Shown here in pieces: positions 24,208-33,094 of a stretch of DNA of 50,570 nt (its first letter is position 1; the number at the start of each line of letters is the position of its first letter). The DNA is from Pseudomonadota bacterium. GTDB taxonomy: Bacteria > Pseudomonadota > Gammaproteobacteria > Steroidobacterales > Steroidobacteraceae. The stretch is taken from the NCBI GenBank assembly GCA_025360865.1, contig JANYBG010000026.1, forward strand, positions 1-50,570. The letters are read 5' to 3'. Made by a program: the position numbers and the translations under genes. Under the pieces are notes generated by a model that had not been told where the DNA came from, did not search any database, and worked only from the letters and a program-made list of their open reading frames with translations.

Positions 24208-25359
24208 CTACTCGATGGTGTTGCCGCGACGCAGCGCCTTGGCGCCGAAGCGCGCGCGCGCCTCATCCAGCGCGGCGTCCACGCGCCCGCCCTGGCGCGC
24301 ATCCTCGAACAGGCCCAGCTGCGCGGCCGGGGTCAGCTCAGTGAGGACCACGCCCAGCAGCCTAAGTTTCGTGCCCGGGTTGACCAGCAGCCAGCGGCTG
24401 AGCAATTCCGCGCACACCGCGCTTACCGTGCGTCCCTCGCTGGTCGGTGGGGCGACCGCGCGCTGGCGCGTGAAAGTGGTGAAGTCCCCGCGGCGGATCT
24501 TCACCCCGACGCAGCCGGCGACCAGGGATCGTGCCCGCATGCGGGTGGCGGCCAGGTCCGCGAGCTTCGCCAGCTCGCGCTGCAGGACCGGCCCATCACC
24601 GATGTCGTGCTCGAAGGTATCCTCGGCGCTGATGGACTTGTCCTCCGTGTCCGGCTGCACCGGGCGCTCGTCGATTCCTGAGGCGCGATCGCGCATCCAG
24701 CCGCTGTAACGACCGAAGAGCGGCCACAACACCGCGTCCGGCGCGCTGCGCAGCTGGCCCAGCGTGGCGATGCCGGCGGCCTCGACCTTAGCGCCGGTTT
24801 TTTTCCCCAGCCCCGGCATGCGCCGTACCGAGAGCGGATCGAGTACCTCGCGCACGCGCTCGGGCGCCACCTCGGTCAGCCCGTCGGGCTTGGCCAGGTC
24901 CGAGGCGATCTTGGCGACGAGCTTGTTGGGGGCGACACCGACGGAGGCGGTAAGGTCGGTGAGCTCCCGGATGCGCAGCTTCACCCGCTGCGCGATCGTC
25001 ACCGCATTCCCGAGCAGCCGCAGGCTCGCGGTCACATCGAGGAACGCCTCATCGAGGGACAAGCCCTGTACCAGCGGGGTGATCTCGTGGAAGGCGGAAA
25101 ACACCAGCTTCGAGACCTCCTGGTAGCGCGCCATCCGTGGCCGCACGCATACCGCCTGCGGACACAGCCGCAGGGCTTGGTGCATCGGCATCGCCGAGTG
25201 CACGCCGAAGCGGCGTACCTCGTAGCTCGCCGCTGCCACGACCCCGCGAGCGCCGTCCCAGCCGACGATGAGCGGCTTGCCCGTCAGCGCGGGGTCGTCG
25301 CGCTGCTCCACGGACGCGTAGAAGGCATCCATGTCGACGTGCAGAACGGCGCGCGCCAT
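24208..25359 (-). CDS. dinB: DNA polymerase IV (Y family)
   Basis: 383 aa translesion polymerase. The catalytic motifs are present: VDMDAFYASVEQRDDP (first Asp pair), SYEVRRFGVHSAMP, and SLDEAFLDVT with the Asp-Glu pair. They are followed by the HhH thumb (VRRMPGLGKKTGAKVEA) and the little-finger domain (KSISAEDTFEHDIGD). The length is slightly longer than E. coli Pol IV (351). It lies directly upstream of gspA by 9 bases, with no LexA box seen by eye in the 24-base gap from the previous gene. Confidence 0.95.
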   Translation of the reverse strand: MARAVLHVDMDAFYASVEQRDDPALTGKPLIVGWDGARGVVAAASYEVRRFGVHSAMPMHQALRLCPQAVCVRPRMARYQEVSKLVFSAFHEITPLVQGLSLDEAFLDVTASLRLLGNAVTIAQRVKLRIRELTDLTASVGVAPNKLVAKIASDLAKPDGLTEVAPERVREVLDPLSVRRMPGLGKKTGAKVEAAGIATLGQLRSAPDAVLWPLFGRYSGWMRDRASGIDERPVQPDTEDKSISAEDTFEHDIGDGPVLQRELAKLADLAATRMRARSLVAGCVGVKIRRGDFTTFTRQRAVAPPTSEGRTVSAVCAELLSRWLLVNPGTKLRLLGVVLTELTPAAQLGLFEDARQGGRVDAALDEARARFGAKALRRGNTIE

Positions 25360-25383
25360 CGCCGCGGCGCCCCTGGCGGCGGC

Positions 25384-25803
25384 CTATTCCGTGACCGTGA
25401 CGGTGATCTTCGGGGAGATCACCGCGGGGTCGTGCGGGATGTGGTTCATGTCGGCGAGCACCAGCTGCAGGGTATGCGTGCCGGGAGGAAGGTTCAGCGT
25501 GGTCTCGGTCTGTCCCTTACCGAAGTGCACGATCCGCTCCGTGCTCGGCAGCGGCAGAGAGAGATCGTCCGGCACCGCCGCGTCCACCAGCAGGTGATGG
25601 TGGCCGGTATTATCGAACTTAACTCCGGCGGGGGCGATGCCCATGCCCTTCAGTCCAAACAGCACGCGCACCGGCCCGTGGATCTTGGCGCCGTCCTTGG
25701 GGCTGATGATGTAGGCCTCGGCGCCCGTGGGCGAGGGCGTGCGGTCCGCGGCGAGCGCCAGCGGAGCGACCAGCAACAGGGCGGTGAGAATGAGGTTGCG
25801 CAT
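25384..25803 (-). CDS. DUF4399 periplasmic protein
   Basis: 139 aa from ATG 25803 with GGAGATTCC just upstream. Signal peptide MRNLILTALLLVAPLALAA. The mature part is one DUF4399 domain: EAYIISPKDGAKIHGPVRVLFGLKGMG, VKFDNTGHHHLLVDA (conserved His cluster) and LPPGTHTLQLVLADMNH. The family is found in proteobacterial and cyanobacterial periplasms, and its function is not established. The His triplet suggests metal binding (inference). It sits 10 bases after the DUF3667 gene. Confidence 0.9.
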   Translation of the reverse strand: MRNLILTALLLVAPLALAADRTPSPTGAEAYIISPKDGAKIHGPVRVLFGLKGMGIAPAGVKFDNTGHHHLLVDAAVPDDLSLPLPSTERIVHFGKGQTETTLNLPPGTHTLQLVLADMNHIPHDPAVISPKITVTVTE

Positions 25804-25813
25804 GGAATCTCCT

Positions 25814-26740
25814 TCAGAGCGTGAGGGCACTGTAGACACTGGTGGCCGCGAGCATGAGCATGCCGAACAGCAGGTATGAGCCGGCGAGGACCAGAAACTT
25901 CGCGCCGGTAGGGACCCGGCCCTGGCCGTAGGCGACGCGCATCGAATGATAGATGTACCAGGCGAAATAGACGAACACCGCGAACTGCAGCACCCCGCCG
26001 ATGGGCCGCACCAGCATCGTGGCCGCCCCCGCCAGCATGCTCACAAGGAACACGCAGCCGTGGTTGTGCACCAGCAGCAGCAGGTGCTCGACATAGTAGT
26101 GGCGCGGCCGCCGGTACAGGAGCGTCATCACGCCGGCCAGCAGCGGCAGGAACACGAACATCGCCCGCGGCACGTTGTGCAGGAACGCGACTCGCAGTTC
26201 GCGCCCGCCGTCGCCGGCGACGTTGCGGCAGGCGCGCGCCAGGGCCGGCTGCAACTGAGCGCTCCACGGGCCGTCATAGTTGGCATCACCGCAGAGGCGG
26301 TCCTGGCGCTGCTGCACGCTCTCGGCGCCGTTGATTTCCACGGGCTGAACGGTCTTCTTGTCCGCGTCCCACCGCAGCCCGGCCAGTTGGGGCTGCGTGG
26401 CCGCGGCGAACAGGAAGAACGCCAGTGACAGCACCAGGTAAAGCCTGATCGGCGGCAGGTAGCGCGCGCGCCGACCGGCGAGGAACTCCGCGGTCAGGAA
26501 CCCGGGTTTGAACAGCAGCGCGGCGAGGGTGCGCCACAGTCTCGAATCCGCGTGGGTGAGGTCCTCGATGGCCACCCTGGAGAAGTGCGGAAGCGAGTGC
26601 ACGGGTGGCTCCAGGCGCTGCCCGCAGGCGCCGCAGTAGGACTGACTCACCGGGTTGCCGCAGTTCTCACAACGCTGGCCCGCCGTGTCCGCGGCCGGCG
26701 GCGTCGCGAGGCTCGGTGACGGCGGCGCGCGCGCGTTCAT
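25814..26740 (-). CDS. DUF3667 zinc-ribbon membrane protein
   Basis: 308 aa. An N-terminal zinc ribbon (CENCGNPVSQSYCGACGQ, ~23-40) is followed by HSLPHFSRVAIEDLTHADSRLWRTL and KPGFLTAEFLAGRRARYLPPIRLYL, the DUF3667 signature. About five membrane helices follow, with a ~90-residue hydrophilic loop after the first. Function unknown. Its ATG overlaps the stop of fadE (ATGA), so it is probably co-translated with fadE. Confidence 0.88.
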   Translation of the reverse strand: MNARAPPSPSLATPPAADTAGQRCENCGNPVSQSYCGACGQRLEPPVHSLPHFSRVAIEDLTHADSRLWRTLAALLFKPGFLTAEFLAGRRARYLPPIRLYLVLSLAFFLFAAATQPQLAGLRWDADKKTVQPVEINGAESVQQRQDRLCGDANYDGPWSAQLQPALARACRNVAGDGGRELRVAFLHNVPRAMFVFLPLLAGVMTLLYRRPRHYYVEHLLLLVHNHGCVFLVSMLAGAATMLVRPIGGVLQFAVFVYFAWYIYHSMRVAYGQGRVPTGAKFLVLAGSYLLFGMLMLAATSVYSALTL

Positions 26741-29271
26741 GCCACGTGCGCGCTGGACAGGGGAACCGGCGGCGCCTGCGCGGCCAACTCGCGCGGGTCG
26801 AAGTCATCCACGTGGATCAGGTCCATGACCTTGCGGTCGTAGTCGCGCAGCGCCGCGGCCTCGGTCTCCGAGACGATCCCCGCGGCGAGGGCCTGCTGGA
26901 TCCGGCCCGGCAGGTCCAGCGCGGTGACGCGGCCGGTCTTGACGCCCTCGACGCGGATGCGCTTCTCGATCGGTTCCAGTTGCACGGCCAGCTGCAGCGC
27001 CTCCTGCAGCAGTCCCAGCGGGTTGCCCGGCTCGACGCGTCGGTAAGTGTACTCGCACAGCCGCTCGCGCACCTCGGTCGGGGCGGTCACCAATGCCGCC
27101 ACCTTGCGCCCCAGCCGGTCATCAGGGGCGGAGTAGATGCGGCCGCGCGGGAAGATCAGCAGGCGCATGACGCCGGCGAGGAAGCGGTTCGGGAAGTTGC
27201 GCAGGAAGCCGTGCAGGTGCTCCTGGGCATCGTAGAGGAGGTTGCGGCAGGCCCACTCGACCATCGGCAGGTCCTCCGCGCGCCGACCCTGGTTCTCGTG
27301 GTGCTTGAGCACCATCGAGGCCAGGTACATGTACGAGAGAACATCGCCCAAGCGCGCGGACAGATTCTCTTTCTTCTTGAGGTAACCGCCGAGGGTGAGC
27401 ATGGCCACATCCACCGCGAAGGCGAAGGAGGCGCTGAAACGCACCACGTGCTGGTAGTAGCGCGCGGTTGTGCCCTGTACCGGCGCGCGCGTGAAGCGCG
27501 CGTGCGTGAGCGCCATGACGAAGGAGCGCACGGCATTGGAGAGGGTGAAGCCGATGTGCCCGAACAGCGCCCTGTCGAACTCGTCGACGCCTGCGCGCCG
27601 ATCGGGATTGCGCGCCGCGTTCATCTCGCGCAGCACGAACGGATGACAGCGGATCGCGCCCTGCCCGAATATGATGAGATTGCGCGTCAGCAGGTTGGCG
27701 CCCTCGACCGTGATCGCCACCGGCACGATCTGGTAGCCGCGACCCAGGTAATTATTGGGTCCTAAGCAGATGCCCTTGCCGCCATGGATGTCCATCGCGT
27801 CGTTGGCGACCTGGCGCCCCATCTCGGTGACGTGGTACTTGAGCATCGCCGATGGCACCGAGGGTTTCTCGCCGCCGTCGATCGCGCCCGCGGTCACCGC
27901 GCGCGCGGCGTCCATCGTGTAGGTGAGGCCCACCATGCGCGCCAGCACCGCCTCCACGCCCTCGAAGCGGCCGATCGGGGTGTTGAACTGGCTGCGGATG
28001 CGCGCGTAGGCCCCGGTCGCCCACACGCCCGCCTTGGCGCCACCGGTGGCGCTCGAGGGCAGCGAAATGCAGCGGCCCACCGAGAGCTGTTCGACGAGCA
28101 TGCGCCAGCCGGCGCCGGCGAGCTTCACTCCGCCGACGATGAAGTCGAGCGGCACGAACACGTCCTTGCCCTGGATCGGCCCGTTCTGGAACGGGACGTT
28201 CAGCGGGAAATGGCGTCGGCCGATGCTGATCCCGGCGGTGTCACGCGGGATGAGCGCGACGGTGATGCCGATGTCGGCCTTCTCGCCCAGGAGCTTGTCC
28301 GGGTCGAACATGCGAAACGCCAGGCCGATGACCGTGGCCACGGGGGCGAGCGTGATGTAGCGCTTGGAGAAATTAAGCCTGAGCCCGAGCACCTCGCGCC
28401 CCTGCCAATTGCCGCGGCAGACGATGCCGGTGTCGGGAATCGAGCCGGCATCGGAGCCGGCGCGCGGGCCGGTGAGGGCGAAGCACGGCATTTCCTCGCC
28501 GCGCGCCAGGCGCGGCAGGTAGTGGTCCTTCTGCTCCTCGGTGCCATAGTGATTGAGCAGCTCCGCGGGCCCGAGCGAGTTGGGCACCGCGACGGTGGAT
28601 GAACAGGTGGTGCTGCGGCTGGCGAGCAGCGACAGCACGCAGGAATGCGCGTAGGCGGAGAACTCAAGTCCGCCGTATTTCCTCGGGATGATCATGGCGA
28701 AGAAGCCGCGGGTCTTGAGGAACTCCCACACCTGCGGTGGCAGGTCCGCGCGCTCGTGGGTGATGTTCCAGTCATCGAGCATCGCGCACAGCTGCATGCA
28801 GGGGCCATCGATGAACGCCTGCTCCTCGGCGGTGAGCACCGGCGGCTTCGCGGCGAGCAGCTTCTGCCAGCGCGGCGCGCCGGTGAAAAGCTCCCCGTCC
28901 CACCACACGGTGCCCGCCTCCAGCGCCTCCTTCTCCGTCTGCGACATGCTCGGCAGCAGGCGCAGGTAGGCCTTCATGAACGGGCGCGTGATCGCCGCCT
29001 TGCGCAGGGGGCGCGCGTTCAGCAGCCAAAGTACCGCGAGCAGCAGCCACAGGAAGCCCTTCCACAGATCGGCGGGCACGCCGGAGGCGCCGAACCAGGT
29101 GTAGGCGACCACGAGCGCGGTGAAGGTGAGCGTGAAGGCGAGCAGCGACAGGCGCCGGTAGGCCAGGATCAGCACCGCCGCGATGAACAGCAGCGTTATG
29201 ACTCCACCGACCTGCGTCACCGCGAACGCCACGGCCCCAAGTAACACCAGCCACACGAGCGCACCCAACAT
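26737..29271 (-). CDS. fadE: Long-chain acyl-CoA dehydrogenase
   Basis: 844 aa from ATG 29271 (an ATG 66 bases upstream is also open). FadE-type enzymes catalyse the first beta-oxidation step and are larger than ordinary acyl-CoA dehydrogenases; E. coli FadE is 814 aa. Two or three N-terminal membrane helices (LGALVWLVLLGAVAFAV, VGGVITLLFIAAVLILAYR). The dehydrogenase core has GFFAMIIPRKYGGLEFSAYA, CFALTGPRAGSDAGSIPD, and QYN-like RIRSQFNTPIGRFEGVE, and DIHGGKGICLGPNNYL. The DUF1974 C-terminal domain follows (LGRKVAALVTAPTEVRERL). It is followed by DUF3667 with an ATGA overlap and sits directly after mdh. Confidence 0.95.
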   Translation of the reverse strand: MLGALVWLVLLGAVAFAVTQVGGVITLLFIAAVLILAYRRLSLLAFTLTFTALVVAYTWFGASGVPADLWKGFLWLLLAVLWLLNARPLRKAAITRPFMKAYLRLLPSMSQTEKEALEAGTVWWDGELFTGAPRWQKLLAAKPPVLTAEEQAFIDGPCMQLCAMLDDWNITHERADLPPQVWEFLKTRGFFAMIIPRKYGGLEFSAYAHSCVLSLLASRSTTCSSTVAVPNSLGPAELLNHYGTEEQKDHYLPRLARGEEMPCFALTGPRAGSDAGSIPDTGIVCRGNWQGREVLGLRLNFSKRYITLAPVATVIGLAFRMFDPDKLLGEKADIGITVALIPRDTAGISIGRRHFPLNVPFQNGPIQGKDVFVPLDFIVGGVKLAGAGWRMLVEQLSVGRCISLPSSATGGAKAGVWATGAYARIRSQFNTPIGRFEGVEAVLARMVGLTYTMDAARAVTAGAIDGGEKPSVPSAMLKYHVTEMGRQVANDAMDIHGGKGICLGPNNYLGRGYQIVPVAITVEGANLLTRNLIIFGQGAIRCHPFVLREMNAARNPDRRAGVDEFDRALFGHIGFTLSNAVRSFVMALTHARFTRAPVQGTTARYYQHVVRFSASFAFAVDVAMLTLGGYLKKKENLSARLGDVLSYMYLASMVLKHHENQGRRAEDLPMVEWACRNLLYDAQEHLHGFLRNFPNRFLAGVMRLLIFPRGRIYSAPDDRLGRKVAALVTAPTEVRERLCEYTYRRVEPGNPLGLLQEALQLAVQLEPIEKRIRVEGVKTGRVTALDLPGRIQQALAAGIVSETEAAALRDYDRKVMDLIHVDDFDPRELAAQAPPVPLSSAHVA

Positions 29272-29337
29272 CGCTGTACCCTCCGCGTCGCTGCGCGTCC
29301 GGCCCGTCGGGTCGGTCGCGCCAGCGACAAGAAACAC

Positions 29338-30318
29338 TCAGCCCAGCAGGCTCTTCACCCCGTCGCGCTCCTCGAGCAACTCGGCGTGGCTCGCCTCCAT
29401 GCGCTTACGGCTGAAGTCATCGACGCCCAGTCCCTGCGCGATCTGGTAGTCGCCGTCGCGCACCGTGACCGGGTACGAGTAGATGACGCCCGCGGGGATG
29501 CCGTAGCTGCCATCCGCGGGCACCGCCATGCTGACCCAGTCGCCGTCCGCGGTGCCGTGTATCCAGGTGCGCACGTGGTCGATCGCCGCGGAGGCCGCGG
29601 AGGCCGCGGAGGATGAGCCCCGCGCCTTGATCACCGCGGCGCCACGCTGCTGCACGACCGGGATGAAGCCCTGCTCGATCCATTCCTGGGTGACCAGCCC
29701 CTTGGCGGCCTTGCCGCTCACGGTGGTATGGGACAGATCCGGGTACTGCGTGGCCGAGTGGTTGCCCCAGATGGTCATGCGGCGGATGTCGTTCACGTGG
29801 CTCGCGGTCTTCGCCGCGAGCTGCGAGAGCGCGCGGTTGTGATCGAGGCGCGTCATCGCGGTGAAGTTGCGCTGGTTGAGCCGCGGCGCATTGGCGCGCG
29901 CGATCAGCGCGTTGGTGTTGGCGGGGTTGCCGACCACGAGGACCTTCACGTCAGCGTGCGCGACCGCGTTCAGGGCCTTGCCCTGCGCGGAGAAGATCTG
30001 CGCGTTGGCGAGCAGCAGGTCCTTGCGCTCCATGCCCGGTCCGCGCGGGCGCGCGCCCACCAGCAGCGCCACCTGGCAGTCCCTGAAAGCCACCTGCGCG
30101 TCATCGGTCGCCAGCACCGTGTTGAGCGTCGGAAAGGCGCAGTCGTGCAGCTCCATGACCACCCCGTTCAGACCGGGCAGCGCGGCGCTGATTTCCAGCA
30201 GGTGCAGATTCACCGGGGTCTCAGGCCCCAGCAGGGCGCCTGAGGCCACACGAAAGGCGAGCGCGTAGCCGATCTGGCCTGCGGCACCGGTAATCGCGAC
30301 GTTCACGGGGGCTTTCAT
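29338..30318 (-). CDS. mdh: Malate dehydrogenase
   Basis: 326 aa NAD-dependent malate dehydrogenase of the TCA cycle, of the ~328-aa type found in beta- and some gammaproteobacteria. NAD-binding [20 protein letters not shown] (~6-25); substrate-site Arg residues in [30 protein letters not shown]; catalytic MTRLDHNRA and [12 protein letters not shown] (His). A 9-bp unit GCCGCGGAG occurs three times around 29591-29617, coding the S/A-rich helix [15 protein letters not shown] that is normal for this family. The fadE start lies 66 bases beyond the stop. Confidence 0.96.
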   Translation of the reverse strand: MKAPVNVAITGAAGQIGYALAFRVASGALLGPETPVNLHLLEISAALPGLNGVVMELHDCAFPTLNTVLATDDAQVAFRDCQVALLVGARPRGPGMERKDLLLANAQIFSAQGKALNAVAHADVKVLVVGNPANTNALIARANAPRLNQRNFTAMTRLDHNRALSQLAAKTASHVNDIRRMTIWGNHSATQYPDLSHTTVSGKAAKGLVTQEWIEQGFIPVVQQRGAAVIKARGSSSAASAASAAIDHVRTWIHGTADGDWVSMAVPADGSYGIPAGVIYSYPVTVRDGDYQIAQGLGVDDFSRKRMEASHAELLEERDGVKSLLG

Positions 30319-30525
30319 GGTCTGGCTCTTCAGTGGCGAAAACAGCCCGGAATTCTAGCGTGCGCGGCCGCCAATGCCCTGCGGCTGAAGCGATTCACCC
30401 CCGGCGGCTCTCCACAGGGCCGTACCGGCGGTGATCGGGTGGTCTTCCGGAGGCCTGCCACCGGCCTCCCGGAGGACCCCTCAGGAGCCTGCGGGAGGCA
30501 CTCGAAATATATTCAGTGAACTGGC

Positions 30526-30554
30526 TTGACACTTAAGTGGTGTACTACTAGAGT
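30526..30554 (+). promoter_or_regulatory. Sigma70-type promoter of the YtrA-ABC operon
   Basis: TTGACA (30526-30531) is a perfect -35. With a 17-base spacer, TAGAGT (30549-30554) serves as -10 (4 of 6 consensus). Local sequence is clearly AT-richer than the surroundings. Transcription would start near 30561 and lead into the gene at 30639. Confidence 0.65.
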
Positions 30555-30562
30555 ACAACACC
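30539..30562. promoter_or_regulatory. Imperfect palindrome, probable YtrA-type GntR operator
   Basis: GGTGTACT ... AGTAC-AAC-ACC overlaps the -10 element. The inner arms GTACT (30542-30546) and AGTAC (30552-30556) are perfect and the outer GGTGT/ACACC arms are offset by three bases. GGTGTA-type palindromes are the usual target of YtrA-subfamily GntR repressors, one of which is encoded 300 bases downstream. Autorepression is an inference. Confidence 0.55.
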
Positions 30563-30638
30563 AAGGGAGATGACTTGGCCCTGGCCAGAAAGCTCGACCG
30601 ACAAACCGACCGAAAACGACACATCAAGGAGACCGACC

Positions 30639-30830
30639 ATGACCCCCTTCGCCACCTTCTACCGCGACCTCACCTGCGCCGCCGCCGCCGCCCTCATCTC
30701 GGTCGTGGCCTCGCTGAGCTTCATCACCTCGACCGCCGTGCCCCCCGGCGCTCACGCGCGCGCGCCAAGCCCCGCGGCCGCCAGTGTCGCCTGGTTCGGC
30801 CAGCCCGAACCGGCCGTTTTGGTAGATTAG
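30639..30830 (+). CDS. 63-aa membrane peptide at the head of the YtrA-ABC operon
   Basis: ATG 30639 is preceded by AAGGAG at a good distance. MTPFATFYRDLTCAAAAALI then SVVASLSFITSTAVPP gives one membrane helix or an uncleaved signal, followed by a short Ala/Pro tail ending in WFGQPEPAVLVD. No family recognised. It is the first gene after the operon promoter and precedes gntR by 38 bases. It could be a small regulator or accessory subunit of the ABC exporter, or an exported peptide. Confidence 0.6.
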   Translation: MTPFATFYRDLTCAAAAALISVVASLSFITSTAVPPGAHARAPSPAAASVAWFGQPEPAVLVD

Positions 30831-30868
30831 TGGGCTAACCCGCCCTCACAGGTACGCGCTAAAAGATC

Positions 30869-31300
30869 ATGGACCCGCAATGGGATGACAGCCTGCCGAT
30901 TTACCGGCAACTGCGTGACCGGGTGGTCGCCATGATCCTGGAGGGCGTCCTGAAGGAGGGCGACGCGCTGCCCTCGGTCCGCAACGTCGCCGCGGACTTC
31001 AGGCTCAACCCGCTGACGGTCCTGAAGGGCTACCAGCAACTAGTCGACGAGCGATTGGTTGAGAAGCGACGTGGCCTTGGGATGTTCGTCAGCATGGGTG
31101 CCCGCAAGGCGCTGATGAAGGATGAGCGCCAGCGCTTCCTCGAGGAGGAGTGGCCCAAGGTGTTCGCCACCATCCAGCGCCTGGGGCTGAACGCGGACGA
31201 ACTGCAGCGCGCCGGCGCGGTGGCTCCCGCGACTCCCTGGCCACAGAGCGCCAACGCCCCCGCCCCAACTCCAGGTAAGGAAGATGACAGCAATCATTGA
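30869..31300 (+). CDS. YtrA-subfamily GntR transcriptional regulator
   Basis: 143 aa. GntR winged-helix: PIYRQLRDRVVAMILEGVLKEGDALPSVRNVA, then the recognition helix LNPLTVLKGYQQLVDERLVEKRRGLGMFV. The short C-terminal helical tail without a ligand-binding domain is typical of the YtrA subfamily, whose members repress the ABC operons they belong to. It overlaps the ATPase gene by 17 bases. Confidence 0.92.
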   Translation: MDPQWDDSLPIYRQLRDRVVAMILEGVLKEGDALPSVRNVAADFRLNPLTVLKGYQQLVDERLVEKRRGLGMFVSMGARKALMKDERQRFLEEEWPKVFATIQRLGLNADELQRAGAVAPATPWPQSANAPAPTPGKEDDSNH

Positions 31301-32144
31301 GGCACGCGGGCTCTCCAAGCGCTTCGGAGCGAATGTCGCGCTCGACAACGTGAGCTTCAGCATCGAGCCGGGACGCATCGTCGGGCTGATCGGCCCTAAC
31401 GGCGCCGGCAAGACCACCGCCATCAAGGCGATCCTCGGGCTCACCTCCTTCGGTGGTGATCTTAAGGTGCTGGGGCTCGACCCGCGCACGCAGCGCGACG
31501 AACTCATGCGCGATGTGTGCTTCATGGCCGACGTCGCGGTGCTGCCGCGCTGGCTGCGCGTCGCCCAGGCGCTCGACTACTGCGAGGGGGTGCACCCGCG
31601 GTTCGTGCGCGCCCGCGCCGAGGAATTCCTGCGCAAGACCGACATCCGCGTGAACAGCCGCGTGCGCGAACTGTCCAAGGGCATGGTCACGCAGCTGCAC
31701 CTGGCGCTGACCCTCGCCATCGACGCGCGCCTGCTGGTGCTGGACGAGCCGACCCTCGGGCTCGATCTGCTGTACCGCCGGGCCTTCTACGACACGCTTC
31801 TGAATGACTACTTCGACAAGGACCGCACCATCCTCCTGACCACACACCAGGTCGAGGAGGTGGAGAACCTGTTCACCGACGTTATCTTCGTCAGCCGCGG
31901 GCGCATAGCGCTGACGAGCTCAGTGGAGGAACTGGGCGGCCGCTACCTGCAGCTCACCACCGCCGCGGAGCGGGCGGCACCGGCGCGCGCCCTGAAGCCG
32001 TTCTACGAGCGCGAGGTGTTCGGCCGCGTCGCCATGTTCTTCGAGGGCCGCACGGCCGCGGAGCTCAGCCCGCTCGGGGACCTGCGCACGCCCTCGATCG
32101 CGGATCTGTTCGTGGCCACGATGCAAGGGACGATGAAGACATGA
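31284..32144 (+). CDS. ABC transporter ATP-binding protein
   Basis: 286 aa. Walker A GPNGAGKT (38-45), signature LSKGM (a variant of LSGGQ, ~132), Walker B LLVLDEPTLGLD, and the switch His in LLTTHQVEE. The C-terminal ~70 residues are an extension typical of YtrB/CcmA-like exporters. It overlaps gntR upstream and the permease downstream (ATGA). Likely substrates of this family are peptides or lipid-linked envelope compounds; not determinable here. Confidence 0.92.
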   Translation: MTAIIEARGLSKRFGANVALDNVSFSIEPGRIVGLIGPNGAGKTTAIKAILGLTSFGGDLKVLGLDPRTQRDELMRDVCFMADVAVLPRWLRVAQALDYCEGVHPRFVRARAEEFLRKTDIRVNSRVRELSKGMVTQLHLALTLAIDARLLVLDEPTLGLDLLYRRAFYDTLLNDYFDKDRTILLTTHQVEEVENLFTDVIFVSRGRIALTSSVEELGGRYLQLTTAAERAAPARALKPFYEREVFGRVAMFFEGRTAAELSPLGDLRTPSIADLFVATMQGTMKT

Positions 32145-33094
32145 ACAGCACAGCCGTTGCCGCCCCCCGCGGCTCCTCCAGCGATCTTCCCGCGCAGTCG
32201 CCGCCCACCGCGCGCACCACGCTCGCGACGCTGGTGCGGCGCGAGCTGTGGGAGCACCCCGCGCTGTGGCGCGCGCCGCTGGTCATCGCGGCGCTGCTCA
32301 TCGGGACAATGATCATCGGGGTGAGCATGGGCGGCGCGCACATCGGTATGGATATCAACGAATGGGAGGGCGGGACGAGCGCGGAGCGGCGCGCGCAGGC
32401 GTTCGCCGTGTCGCAGCTCGCACCCATGTTCCCGCTCTACCTCATCATGATGCTCGTGCTGAGTTTCTATCTGCTCGACTGCCTGTACGCGGAGCGCAAG
32501 GACCGCAGCATCCTGTTCTGGAAATCCATGCCTGTCTCCGACGGCCTCACCGTGCTCTCCAAGCTCCTGGTGGCGCTCATCGTCGTGCCCCTCGGCGTGC
32601 TGATGCTCGCGGCGGTCTGCCACGTGCTGCTGTTCCTGCTCTGGCAGATCGGCGTCGCCACCGGGCATGCCCCCGCGGTGCTCACCTGGAACACGGTGAT
32701 CTGGTTCAAGGTCGAGCTCGTGATGTTCCTTTGCTTCCTGCTGGGGGCGCTGTGGTACGCCCCCGTGGCGGCGGCCTTCCTGCTCGTCTCAGCCTGGGCG
32801 CGCCGCAGCCCGGTCATGTGGGTGACGCTCGCGCCGCTCGTGGCGATGATCGTGGAGTGGAAGCTGGGCACACACTACGTCGCCAGCCTGCTGAACTACC
32901 GCACCGTCGGCATCTGGCAAGTACTGGGCTTCGGAGGCGGCGACAAGCTTGAGCACCACAGCCTCAAGGCGGTGCTGGGCGACTTCCATTTCGCGGCCGC
33001 CTTCACCAACCTCAACCTGTGGCTGGGTGTGGCGGCGACCGCGCTGCTGATCTTGGCGACGGTGCGCGTGCGCCGCTACCGCGATGACACCTGA
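32141..33094 (+). CDS. ABC transporter permease of the YtrA operon
   Basis: 317 aa. Six membrane helices are visible, starting with LWRAPLVIAALLIGTMIIGV. A ~50-residue hydrophilic loop (GAHIGMDINEWEGGTS) follows TM1. The motif LDCLYAERKDRSILFWKSMPVSDGLTVLSK between TM2 and TM3 is characteristic of ABC-2-type permeases. It is coupled by ATGA to the ATPase, making a one-permease exporter that probably works as a homodimer. Confidence 0.9.
   Translation: MNSTAVAAPRGSSSDLPAQSPPTARTTLATLVRRELWEHPALWRAPLVIAALLIGTMIIGVSMGGAHIGMDINEWEGGTSAERRAQAFAVSQLAPMFPLYLIMMLVLSFYLLDCLYAERKDRSILFWKSMPVSDGLTVLSKLLVALIVVPLGVLMLAAVCHVLLFLLWQIGVATGHAPAVLTWNTVIWFKVELVMFLCFLLGALWYAPVAAAFLLVSAWARRSPVMWVTLAPLVAMIVEWKLGTHYVASLLNYRTVGIWQVLGFGGGDKLEHHSLKAVLGDFHFAAAFTNLNLWLGVAATALLILATVRVRRYRDDT

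Larger units (their letters stand above)
30319..30638. other. Intergenic region between mdh and the YtrA operon
   Basis: 320 bases. A GC-rich hairpin sits at 30449-30469 (GGAGGCC / GGCCTCC, 7-base loop, no T-run). The right part contains the promoter and operator listed separately. The bases 30564-30638 form the leader of the small membrane-protein gene. Confidence 0.6.

Noticed and set aside
29591-29617. Three GCCGCGGAG units as a possible tandem repeat or CRISPR-like element
   Set aside because: Units are 9 bp without spacers and encode the normal Ser/Ala helix of malate dehydrogenase.
30449-30469. GGAGGCC/GGCCTCC hairpin as terminator
   Set aside because: It lies between divergent genes, so no transcript needs ending there, and it has no T-run.
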